DNA from: Pseudomonadota bacterium
GTDB lineage: Bacteria > Myxococcota_A > Bradymonadia > UBA4248
Reading direction: 5' to 3'
NCBI GenBank assembly: GCA_009786045.1
Contig: WQTY01000077.1
Coordinates: 1 to 8,473 of the forward strand
Length of the DNA stretch: 8,473 bases
Shown here: one piece after another, positions 1 through 6,425 of the stretch
Layout: each line of letters starts with the position of its first letter
Position numbering within the stretch: position 1 is the stretch's first letter
Notes under the pieces: model-generated
What the model saw: only the letters and a program-made list of their open reading frames with translations
Databases searched by the model: none
Told to the model about the DNA's origin: nothing
Program-made: the position numbers and the translations under genes

Positions 1-2
1 TT

Positions 3-2201
3 CAGCCCGAACCAGAAGACGAAGCTGCGCCCAGTGATGAGATTCAGTCTTTGGTGCTCGAACATGTCGATCCTTCCCAAATTTCGGGAAGCCTGAATGT
101 CGATTATCAGTCCCTTTCGTCGGAAGTTGCGATTGTCATCGACGAAGAGGCCTTCCTGGACATCGTGCCTGACCAGATGCCGCCGCCTTCGCCTTTGGGG
201 GCGCGCCATGAATCCGCAATAACCGATTCGAGCGTTCAGGATATTGCGGCGCCTGAGGCAGAGCTGGAAGCGCCGGAAGTTACCCGTCACCTGGCCGAAG
301 CTGCTGTCACGGTAAAGCAACAGGCCGGTGTTCAGCATACCAGCCCCGATGAAAAGGTGACCTGGCCTCTCCTGCCAGACGCTGACATGTTTGAGGAATC
401 TTCGCCCGATGATGTCACCCATGTCATTTCCTGGCCGCCCGAGGAGAACTGGACGACAACAGGCCTTTCTTCCGAAAATCCGGCAGAGGCCGATGACGTT
501 TCCGAAGAAGCACCCGACAAACGGGTCAGATTTGCTGAGCAGGAGGCCTTGGCCAGCATCAGTACAGAAGTCGGGATGGCGGGTTTGACCGAGGACGAGA
601 AGACGAACGATCTCTCGCACCGTGTTGTCGAAGTGAGAACACAAAAAGCAATCGCCAGCGCTCTGGATCATGAGCAAACAAACGATCTGTCTCTGGTGCG
701 CGAACAAATCGTTTCAGAGAGCAATGCTCAGCAAAGTCATGAGATGACGCTTCGCCGCGATATCATTGAGAGCGCCACGACTGCCGAGATTCCGGGCGAT
801 GCTGTCGAAAAGGCTCTCAAACAGTTTGACGATGTTTCTTTTGAATCCCCACAGGAAGCCAGTCCGTCTTCTGCCATCACGGCTCAGGCTGCACCAACGT
901 CGCAGGCGTTAAAAATGACTTCCCCGGTGTCGGTGATTGAAGAAGTCCTGGCATCAGAAGCCCCCCAGCCGAATCCGGTCTTTTCGTTATCCGCTTCAGA
1001 ACTGTCCGCTGTGCGCGTGGCGCTCAATACCCTGCAGCAATGTGTTCCCCTCGACGACCCGACCGACCAGGATGCCCTGCGCCGTGCCGTGTCGCTCGTT
1101 TCGGCGCTGGAAGCAAGTGCGAGCCATGAGGCTTTGCCGGCTGTCACGAAAGAAGATTCGGAGTCTGATGCCACGAACGCAGATGTCCCTGAGCAGGAAA
1201 TCTCTTCAGACGATGCGGTTTTAGAAGAGGGCATTTCGGAGCGCTTTAAGGTCTTCCAGCGCGACGAATTAGAGACCATGATGCGATCAGGCTCAGATCA
1301 TTCGCCGGTGTATAAAGCGCAAACGGCCGACGTGGATGAAGATGAGAGCTCAGATAAGCTCAAAATCAGAAAACAAAGTGAATTGCGCAGACTTCTGGTC
1401 ACTGCCGAGTACGACTCTGTATCCATTAATCTGCCAATTGCTCGGGAGGAACCCATTTCCGGCATGCCGCCGGGAGAGGTGCGGCAGCTGTTTGAGCAGG
1501 AAAATGAACTCCATATCTATCTGGAGAACGTCATCCGCGACCGGGAATCTGAGGCCGGCACAGAGGGTAAAGAGGAATCAAGATCTCAGGGAAACGAGCA
1601 GGAACGCCGTTCTGGCTCAGGGCTTCGTTCTGCCCCCGTTTTTGCGCCTAAAGTCCGTGTCGTACCAAAGCCCGAGCCAGAACGCACCAATGTCACCCGA
1701 AAAAACAGCTTTGATATGCCCATGAGCCAGGAAAATCCTGAATTTGCTCAGCGCTTTTTCGAAGAAGACGAAACGGAACTCGCTCGCTTTTACTCGCTCT
1801 GCCTCACAAACAGACGCCTCTGGAGCATCGAAGCCCAAAAGAATCATCTGCGTACTTATGAGTCCTACAATTTGGAAAATATCCAATGGGTCGCTTTGCG
1901 GGAAGAAAAGAACTGGGCGTGGCTGATTATCAATGTTTTAGGCATTCTTGCCATGGTGATTGCCATGCTCACCATTCCAAGGACAATTTTTCTGGTGCTG
2001 CTTATCTATGCCTTCTTCATGTTGCCGATTTGCTACCTGGCGTCCTTCAGAACGATGATTCAGGTTGGTCTCAGCAATACGACCCTTCGGGGAAAACACC
2101 GCATTACGCGGGCAAACCGCGATGCCGCCATGAAGTTTCTGAATAAGCTTGAGCTTGCCCGCAGCGAACGGCAGCGAGCTATCAGCCAGGGCGATGGGTA
2201 A
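3..2201 (+). CDS. Acidic, probably disordered protein with C-terminal PH-like segment and two membrane helices (5' end outside window)
   Basis: The reading frame is open to the left edge, so the true start lies upstream; residues here are counted from the first full codon at position 3 (732 residues to the TAA). About residues 1-575 are rich in Glu, Asp, Ser, Ala and Pro with almost no predicted hydrophobic core, which suggests a long disordered cytoplasmic region. A degenerate repeat begins with TNDLS at residues 201 and 226. From about 575 the sequence becomes folded-looking: an aromatic, charged block containing LTNRRLW (601-607), two hydrophobic segments (about 638-658 and 661-682) joined by a very short turn, then a basic tail. 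The positive charges after the second helix and the acidic N-terminus suggest that both ends are cytoplasmic. The LTNRR block followed by a membrane hairpin resembles bacterial membrane-linked PH domains (bPH/YdbT-like); this is a motif-level inference. The function is unknown. It converges on the lipoprotein array and is probably unrelated to it. Confidence 0.85.
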   Translation, partial: QPEPEDEAAPSDEIQSLVLEHVDPSQISGSLNVDYQSLSSEVAIVIDEEAFLDIVPDQMPPPSPLGARHESAITDSSVQDIAAPEAELEAPEVTRHLAEAAVTVKQQAGVQHTSPDEKVTWPLLPDADMFEESSPDDVTHVISWPPEENWTTTGLSSENPAEADDVSEEAPDKRVRFAEQEALASISTEVGMAGLTEDEKTNDLSHRVVEVRTQKAIASALDHEQTNDLSLVREQIVSESNAQQSHEMTLRRDIIESATTAEIPGDAVEKALKQFDDVSFESPQEASPSSAITAQAAPTSQALKMTSPVSVIEEVLASEAPQPNPVFSLSASELSAVRVALNTLQQCVPLDDPTDQDALRRAVSLVSALEASASHEALPAVTKEDSESDATNADVPEQEISSDDAVLEEGISERFKVFQRDELETMMRSGSDHSPVYKAQTADVDEDESSDKLKIRKQSELRRLLVTAEYDSVSINLPIAREEPISGMPPGEVRQLFEQENELHIYLENVIRDRESEAGTEGKEESRSQGNEQERRSGSGLRSAPVFAPKVRVVPKPEPERTNVTRKNSFDMPMSQENPEFAQRFFEEDETELARFYSLCLTNRRLWSIEAQKNHLRTYESYNLENIQWVALREEKNWAWLIINVLGILAMVIAMLTIPRTIFLVLLIYAFFMLPICYLASFRTMIQVGLSNTTLRGKHRITRANRDAAMKFLNKLELARSERQRAISQGDG

Positions 2202-2255
2202 ATATAACGATGGTAGTGTCAAGCGTGTTTCGCAAAAGGGATTTGACGCTTAGTA

Positions 2256-2370
2256 TAATACCATTTTATACCATTTTCAAGTCAATCAAAGACTGTATGA
2301 TATGTCGAAACATCATGGATGATGCAAGGCCATGGATTTCAATTCCAGCATTGACTTAGAAATGGTATTA
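2256..2370. repeat. Imperfect inverted repeat, MITE-like
   Basis: The left arm at 2268-2285 and the right arm at 2351-2368 are reverse complements at 16 of 18 positions (core TTGACTT..AAATGGTAT), with a 65 bp spacer. The left arm is preceded by a tandem duplicate of its end: ATACCATTTT occurs twice back to back (2258-2267 and 2268-2277). Beyond the arms, the outer flanks also show partial symmetry (ACGCTT at 2245-2250 against AAGCGT at 2377-2382). This outline resembles a small non-autonomous element or a degenerate transposon end pair. No transposase is nearby and no target-site duplication was established. Confidence 0.5.
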
Positions 2371-2475
2371 AAACCAAGCGTAAAATTTCGCGTCACAGCA
2401 ATAATGCACGCATAACGGCATGACGTGGTTGCTCCGTTGCCATTCGAAATGACCTTGCACGCCAATAGTCTACGT

Positions 2476-2499
2476 TTGATTTAGAAATAGTATTAGAAC
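2476..2499 (+). repeat. Direct repeat copy of the inverted-repeat right arm
   Basis: This 24 bp stretch matches 2351-2374 at 21 of 24 positions (shared core TTAGAAAT.GTATTA.AAC), in the same orientation and 125 bp further on. It gives at least three copies of the motif in this gap. It could be another copy of a dispersed element or a remnant of one that inserted more than once. Confidence 0.5.
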
Positions 2500-2511
2500 G
2501 CCTGGCACAAC

Positions 2512-2542
2512 AAAAAAGGGAACAAGCTTTCGCTGTTCCCTT
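2512..2542 (-). terminator. Intrinsic terminator of the lipoprotein A transcript
   Basis: Read on the - strand, AAGGGAACAGC pairs across a GAAA tetraloop with GCTTGTTCCCTT, leaving one bulged base, and the stem runs directly into TTTTTTG. It lies 26 bp past the stop codon of lipoprotein A. On the + strand there is no T-run after the hairpin, so it should act mainly on - strand transcripts. Confidence 0.85.
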
Positions 2543-2568
2543 AATGCACTGGCAAAAATGCCCGAAAT

Positions 2569-4299
2569 TTAGAACTCAGTCACAACTTTGACGCTTAAAC
2601 CTTCGCTGTTGACGCCGAACGACATGCTGTATTTCACGCCAAGATCCATATCAGGCATGATTGAAGCAAGCGTCTTGTAGTCGAATATGAAGCTTATGAA
2701 GCTGTCTGACTGCTTTGGTTCGGTCTTGCCCAAAACCTGAATATCGATTTCTTGTCCGGCGGCCAGAAGAAGGCCGTTGTCGGTGAGCAGCGTGGAGACA
2801 TTAAGTGGGATACCCGCGAGCTTTGACAGGTCTACCTTCTCAGCTTTGCCCTTCGCGAATTTGAGCTTGGAGAGTTCTTTAACGCCAAGCGCCTGAGTGC
2901 CCATCTTAAGTATGGCGCCAAGATCCTTTCCAAGAACGCTTGCGGCGATGTCAATCTGCTTGATATCATTGTTTTCGTCCAGCTCAAGTCCCTGAAGGTA
3001 AGCGGAGAAACCATTCAAAGTTTTGATGGCGGAAAACTGAGGGGCCATCGAGAGGAGCTCAGGCAAAGCAGCGGCGCCCTCTGCCATGTCGTTGAGGAAG
3101 CTGAGCGAATCACACTTGTAGGGGCTTTTCGAAATTTTCGAAGAAATGCCTGCCAGGAAATCGACTGTCTTGCCAATGTTCAGAGAGAATGACAGGCCGG
3201 CAAGGGTCTTGTCGTTGGAGAAATCAAGTACCGTCGATTTGAGTCCCTGAATGGCCGACAATGTTTCCGCAGAAGCGAGCGTCGTGGTGAAATCGTAGGA
3301 GATACTCTTCCCGTCCATGGTCATGCGTACGACGGTGCGGGGGAAAATCCCTGCCAACCCGCTGATTTCGCTGGCGCAGACTTCGGACAGAGCCTCGCCG
3401 TCGAGCAATAACTCACTCATCGCTTTGCCCAACAACCCCTGGCTCTTGAGGACTTTGTCGGTAATGCCCTTATTATCGATGAAACCGAGCCCAATGGGGC
3501 GGTTATCAAGTGAGCCCAGTGCGGACTTGTCGAGGGGTTTTGCAGCTGCGCTGAGCGTGGCGTTGACAGAATCCTGGTCGACTTTGCTCGAAAGAGGGAT
3601 AGCAAGCGTCACGATGTTTTTGCTGTAGTGCACGAACACACTAAAACCATCATCATCGCCCTCATCACCCAAATCATAGCGTATCCATTGTTCGCCCTTG
3701 ATATCCAGCGTCTTTATCCGAACAACCTCTTTGATATCTTCCTCGCTGCCCATTGCCTTGATGGCACTCTTTACGGTGCCTTCAAGCTTTTCCCTGAGGA
3801 CGGTGGCATCAATCGCCGTCCCCTTGGCAACGAGGTACTCGTCTGTCAGGTAAATCGCCGAGTCTGAACGCCCAAGAGGATCCATGCCCCAGGAGGGTGC
3901 CACATTTTTATAGTCATCCAAAAGGGGCTTAAATTCCTTCATCCAAAGGCTATAGAAGGCCGTCATCTCGTCGTCATCGATTTTTTTGACTAACGCGTTC
4001 GTTTTATCCATCATTTCCTTGCTGCGCGCAAAGAGGCTCTTCATGACGGGATCTTCCATGTCGTATTCGCGCGTGCTGACGAAAGCCATCACCGTGTCCG
4101 AAGGAATGAACTTCAGCAATGCATTGACGTCGGCTTTGTTCCAGTTCGCCAAATCTATGCTGACGGCGGCCTGTTGCTGAGCGGCACCATCGGCGGCCTG
4201 TTGCTGAGCGGCACCATCGGGAGTCTTTTCGGTTTTCTTGTCACAGCCAAATGCGAAGAACAAACTCGACGCAGCCAAAATCAAAACAGTTTTTTTCAT
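2569..4299 (-). CDS. Lipoprotein A, 576 aa, member of a three-gene paralog array; function unknown
   Basis: The start is the ATG at 4299, not the upstream in-frame ATG at 4410: only this one has a Shine-Dalgarno GGAG 6 nt upstream, and it begins a signal peptide (MKKTVLILAASSLFFAFGC) that matches its paralogs. The likely lipidated residue is Cys19; -4 to -1 are F-A-F-G, which fits the broad lipoprotein pattern but not the strict L-A-G/A lipobox. Residues 20-50 form an Ala/Gln tether with a perfect 9-residue duplication. The body follows, with FIPSD (64-68), STREYD (75-80), WGMDPLGR (137-144) and IFPRT (318-322). The only other cysteines are 308 and 396, both conserved in the paralogs. The C-terminus GLSVKVVTEF is also shared. 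Position +2 is Asp, which in enterobacteria keeps lipoproteins in the inner membrane; whether that rule applies here is unknown. It is the most divergent of the three. I do not recognise a named family or function. Confidence 0.92.
   Translation of the reverse strand: MKKTVLILAASSLFFAFGCDKKTEKTPDGAAQQQAADGAAQQQAAVSIDLANWNKADVNALLKFIPSDTVMAFVSTREYDMEDPVMKSLFARSKEMMDKTNALVKKIDDDEMTAFYSLWMKEFKPLLDDYKNVAPSWGMDPLGRSDSAIYLTDEYLVAKGTAIDATVLREKLEGTVKSAIKAMGSEEDIKEVVRIKTLDIKGEQWIRYDLGDEGDDDGFSVFVHYSKNIVTLAIPLSSKVDQDSVNATLSAAAKPLDKSALGSLDNRPIGLGFIDNKGITDKVLKSQGLLGKAMSELLLDGEALSEVCASEISGLAGIFPRTVVRMTMDGKSISYDFTTTLASAETLSAIQGLKSTVLDFSNDKTLAGLSFSLNIGKTVDFLAGISSKISKSPYKCDSLSFLNDMAEGAAALPELLSMAPQFSAIKTLNGFSAYLQGLELDENNDIKQIDIAASVLGKDLGAILKMGTQALGVKELSKLKFAKGKAEKVDLSKLAGIPLNVSTLLTDNGLLLAAGQEIDIQVLGKTEPKQSDSFISFIFDYKTLASIMPDMDLGVKYSMSFGVNSEGLSVKVVTEF
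4164..4217 (-). repeat. Perfect 27 bp tandem duplication in the lipoprotein A tether
   Basis: Bases 4164-4190 and 4191-4217 are identical. The duplication is in frame and encodes DGAAQQQAA twice (residues 28-45), directly after the signal peptide. The lack of any mismatch suggests a recent event by replication slippage, and the repeat number may vary between strains. Confidence 0.95.
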
Positions 4300-4504
4300 G
4301 CCAATCTCCGAGGATTTCACCGTGTGACAGCCTTTACCCTTCCACAATGGCTTGGCAAAGGCCACAATCATGTGGCCCGACGATTGTCCATTTTTTCGGA
4401 ATGCAAGCAACGAAAAAACCGTTTGCTATTGGTCAGCCCATAACTGCTTTTCGTTGACTGGGTCCGCGCTCTATTTGCCTGTGCAAATACGAGCGCGGCG
4501 CAGG
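4300..4504. other. Leader region of lipoprotein A; two palindromes, no gene
   Basis: Together with the remnant copy this fills the 338 bp between lipoproteins B and A. It has a perfect 7 bp palindrome GGCCACA-ATCA-TGTGGCC (4360-4377) and a perfect 8 bp one, TTTTTTCG/CGAAAAAA, with a 12 nt loop (4391-4418). Neither is followed by a T-run outside the stem, so neither looks like an intrinsic terminator. I found only weak promoter-like matches for lipoprotein A here (for example TTGCCA, 16 nt, TAAAGG on the - strand), so it is open whether A has its own promoter or is read through from B. Confidence 0.55.
4306..4310 (-). promoter_or_regulatory. Ribosome binding site of lipoprotein A
   Basis: CGGAG on the - strand, with a 6 nt spacer (ATTGGC) before the ATG at 4299. 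It decides the start against the longer open frame from 4410. The same GGAGA-TGGC leader stands before lipoprotein B and the remnant copy. Confidence 0.85.
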
Positions 4505-4538
4505 CTATCTGGCCAGAGAGGGCCAGATACGCCTGCGC
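4464..4538. repeat. Doublet of abutting hairpins with the same bulge
   Basis: Hairpin 1: arms 4464-4478 and 4483-4498, loop CTGT. Hairpin 2: arms 4498-4514 and 4521-4538, loop AGAGAG. The two differ in sequence but share one design: an 8 bp GC-rich outer stem, one unpaired C in the right arm (ATA-C-G; a bulged G on the - strand), then an inner stem beginning TAT. The sequence differences keep the pairing intact. Such paired, bulged, imperfect palindromes resemble REP/BIME units or the hairpins recognised by HUH (Y1) transposases; this is inference. They lie just after the point where the remnant paralog loses homology. There is no T-run, so they are not classical terminators. Confidence 0.75.
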
Positions 4539-4612
4539 ACATTTGGGGGGCAAGGAGGAGAGGCTTTTGAGTTCGGGCTTGATGCCGCCAAAATCAAAAC
4601 TGTCCCTTTCAT
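4505..4612 (-). pseudogene. Remnant of a fourth paralogous lipoprotein gene (first 12 codons only)
   Basis: From the ATG at 4612 the - strand reads MKGTVLILAASS, which matches the first 12 residues of lipoprotein A except Lys3 to Gly. It then continues in unrelated sequence (PNSKASPP...) to a TAG at 4505-4507, 35 residues in all. It keeps a Shine-Dalgarno GGAG 6 nt before the ATG (4619-4622) and starts 25 bp after the stop of lipoprotein B, almost the 24 bp spacing between C and B. Homology ends near 4577; the cysteine of the lipobox and the whole body are missing, and hairpin repeats follow. The best reading is a truncated or deleted copy. The ORF could still be translated into a short hydrophobic peptide, but nothing suggests that it is functional. 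Confidence 0.8.
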
Positions 4613-4637
4613 GCCAGTCTCCGAGAATAAAAAACGC

Positions 4638-6401
4638 CTAGAGTTCAGTCACAATGCGTAAGCGCAGGCCTTTGTCGTCAACACCCAACGATGCGCCATA
4701 CTTCATATCCAATCTGGGGACATCATGCCTGATCTGAGAGAAGGCACCGTAATCAAGCATGATGCTGACAAAGTTGTTTGTTTTTTTTGGCTTGGTTTTG
4801 CCCAAAACCTCGATGTCGAGCCCCTCGCCATTGGTGGTTACGATTAAACCGGTATCGGTAACCAGGGATTGGATGATGCGCAACCAATCATCAGATGTTT
4901 TTGAATTGTCTATCGTTTCGACTTTGCCCTTCTCGAAGGTGAGCTTGTTGAGTGACTCGTCATCCGCAATCTGGACAAGCGGCTGGAGTGTCGCGGTAAA
5001 ATCCTTGCCGAGAAGGTTCATTGCCATGGTCATGTTCTTGATCTCATTATCCTCATCATATTCAACGTTCCAAACGTATGCAGAAAAGCTGGTCAGGTTC
5101 ATGAAAAATGCATAGGCAGCGGCATACTCCTCAAGCATGGGCGAGGCCAGAATATCGGGTACGGAGGATACTAACTCTGCGAATTTGTTAAGGAAGTTGA
5201 GTGAATCACAATGAAAGGGCTTTTTCGAAATATGCTCACCGGTATCCAGCAAAAAGTTGAACAGCCTGCTGACATCGAAAGACACTGCCAGGCTGCCGAT
5301 CATTTTATTGTCAGAAAAATCCATGACCGTCGACGTGAGTCCCTGAAGCGTCGACAACACTTCCTTCGAAGATGGCACCGCTGTGAAGTCGAGTGTGACG
5401 GATTGCCCGTCTGTTGCGATTTGAATGAAGGTTCGTGGAAAAATATTTGCCAAAATGCCAATTTCTTTCTCACAGACGGCGGACACGGGTGCATCGGATA
5501 GAAACATTTTACTCAAATCCTTGCCCAAAATACCCTGACGCTTAAGGGTCATGTCGACGAGGCGTTTTGTGTCGACAAAACCAAGCGACGCGGGACGGAT
5601 GCCAAGCGCTCCAAACACCGATTTGTCGACAGGCACTGGCGCAGGCACAAGCGTCGCATGAAGGGCATCCAGGTTCATCTTGCGCGAATGGGGAATCACA
5701 AGCGTCACGATACTTTTGCCGTAATGCATGTATACGGTGTGTTCCACGCCCGAAAGCCCATAGCTTATCCAGGCTTCGCCCAAGACAGCCAGCGCTTCAA
5801 TCGGAAGGACTTGTCCTGCCTGGGCGCCAAAATATTCTTCGATATTTATCAAAAGACTTTCAACTTTTTTTGCAAAAATAGCACTGTCATTGACCGATTG
5901 CTTGAGCACGACATAGTCGCCCGTCAGGTACATGACCGAGTCTGTACGCCCCAGAGGATCCATGCCCCACAACGGCGCTGTATTCTTATAGTCCTCGAAA
6001 GATGGCCTGATTTCCTTGTCGATGTAAAGGCCGAGGTGCTGTCCGATCTCCTTGTCTTTCGCACTGGCCCCTTCAATAAACCCCAACAGCAGCAAGTCAT
6101 ACAATTTTAGCGTATGTGCAAGGAGACTCTTCATTTCAGCTGCGTTCATGTCATATTCGCGCGTGCTGATAAAAACGACGGGCGCGTCCGATGGGATGAA
6201 CGTTAGCAAACTGTTAATTTCGGTCTTGTGCCACTCCGCCACCGACCTTGCAACATGACTGTCAGCCTCCTGCACCGCCCTTGCTGCATCTTTGTCAGCT
6301 TCCTGCTGTGCCGACTGAACGCCGCCACCAGAGGTCGTTTTGTGGCAGCCATACGCAAAAAGCAAACTCGACGCCGCCAGAATCCATATTGTCTTTTTCA
6401 T
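4638..6401 (-). CDS. Lipoprotein B, 587 aa, paralog of A and C; function unknown
   Basis: The ATG at 6401 has GGGAG 6 nt upstream and opens a signal peptide MKKTIWILAASSLLFAYGC, with Cys19 as the likely lipidation site (-4 to -1: F-A-Y-G). The tether holds a degenerate 11-residue repeat, QEADKDAARAV (33-43) and QEADSHVARSV (44-54). The body has FIPSD (68-72), STREYD (79-84), LWGMDPLGRTD (144-154) and IFPRT (320-324). Cys310 and Cys398 are the only other cysteines and match those of A and C in position and 88-residue spacing. The C-terminus GLRLRIVTEL parallels the paralogs but ends in Leu instead of Phe. By eye it is closer to C than to A (for example KTTS...QSAQQ after the lipobox in both). 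It starts 24 bp after the stop of C, so the two are probably one transcript. It is exported and probably membrane-anchored; partner and substrate are unknown. Confidence 0.93.
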   Translation of the reverse strand: MKKTIWILAASSLLFAYGCHKTTSGGGVQSAQQEADKDAARAVQEADSHVARSVAEWHKTEINSLLTFIPSDAPVVFISTREYDMNAAEMKSLLAHTLKLYDLLLLGFIEGASAKDKEIGQHLGLYIDKEIRPSFEDYKNTAPLWGMDPLGRTDSVMYLTGDYVVLKQSVNDSAIFAKKVESLLINIEEYFGAQAGQVLPIEALAVLGEAWISYGLSGVEHTVYMHYGKSIVTLVIPHSRKMNLDALHATLVPAPVPVDKSVFGALGIRPASLGFVDTKRLVDMTLKRQGILGKDLSKMFLSDAPVSAVCEKEIGILANIFPRTFIQIATDGQSVTLDFTAVPSSKEVLSTLQGLTSTVMDFSDNKMIGSLAVSFDVSRLFNFLLDTGEHISKKPFHCDSLNFLNKFAELVSSVPDILASPMLEEYAAAYAFFMNLTSFSAYVWNVEYDEDNEIKNMTMAMNLLGKDFTATLQPLVQIADDESLNKLTFEKGKVETIDNSKTSDDWLRIIQSLVTDTGLIVTTNGEGLDIEVLGKTKPKKTNNFVSIMLDYGAFSQIRHDVPRLDMKYGASLGVDDKGLRLRIVTEL

Positions 6402-6425
6402 GCCAGTCTCCCGAAAATAAAATAT

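Larger units (their letters stand above)
2202..2568. other. Convergent intergenic region, 367 bp, no gene
   Basis: This gap separates the 3' ends of the acidic membrane protein gene and lipoprotein A. It is AT-rich and has no credible ORF. It contains an inverted repeat centred near 2318, a second direct copy of the right arm at 2476-2499, a small perfect palindrome (CATCAT-GG-ATGATG, 2311-2324) in the centre of the inverted repeat, and an intrinsic terminator at 2512-2542 for - strand transcription. No intrinsic terminator with a T-run was found for the + strand gene. Confidence 0.8.

Noticed and set aside
884..1279. 131-codon antisense frame inside the acidic protein gene
   Set aside because: Ser/Thr-rich translation is the expected shadow of a Glu/Asp/Ala-rich sense frame; no start signals support it.
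2202..2510. Small gene or RNA gene in the convergent gap
   Set aside because: No frame with a ribosome binding site and no tRNA-like or known RNA fold was seen; repeats explain most of the structure.
4164..4217. CRISPR-like or satellite repeat
   Set aside because: There are only two adjoining in-frame copies without spacers; it is a coding duplication.
4300..4410. N-terminal extension of lipoprotein A from the ATG at 4410
   Set aside because: It would bury the signal peptide 37 residues inside the protein; the internal ATG has the Shine-Dalgarno site and matches the paralogs.
4391..4418. TTTTTTCG/CGAAAAAA palindrome as a bidirectional terminator
   Set aside because: The T-runs are inside the stem; on each strand the hairpin ends in A6, so it lacks the trailing T-run and GC-rich stem of an intrinsic terminator.
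5658..6110. Antisense open frame of 150 codons inside lipoprotein B, with a look-alike at 7491-7859 inside lipoprotein C
   Set aside because: The two resemble each other (RQVH..VC.PQRIH.PQRR), but only because they are opposite to the conserved DPLGR-D-MYLT coding block of the paralogs. They have no ribosome binding site of note and the sense frames are clearly coding.
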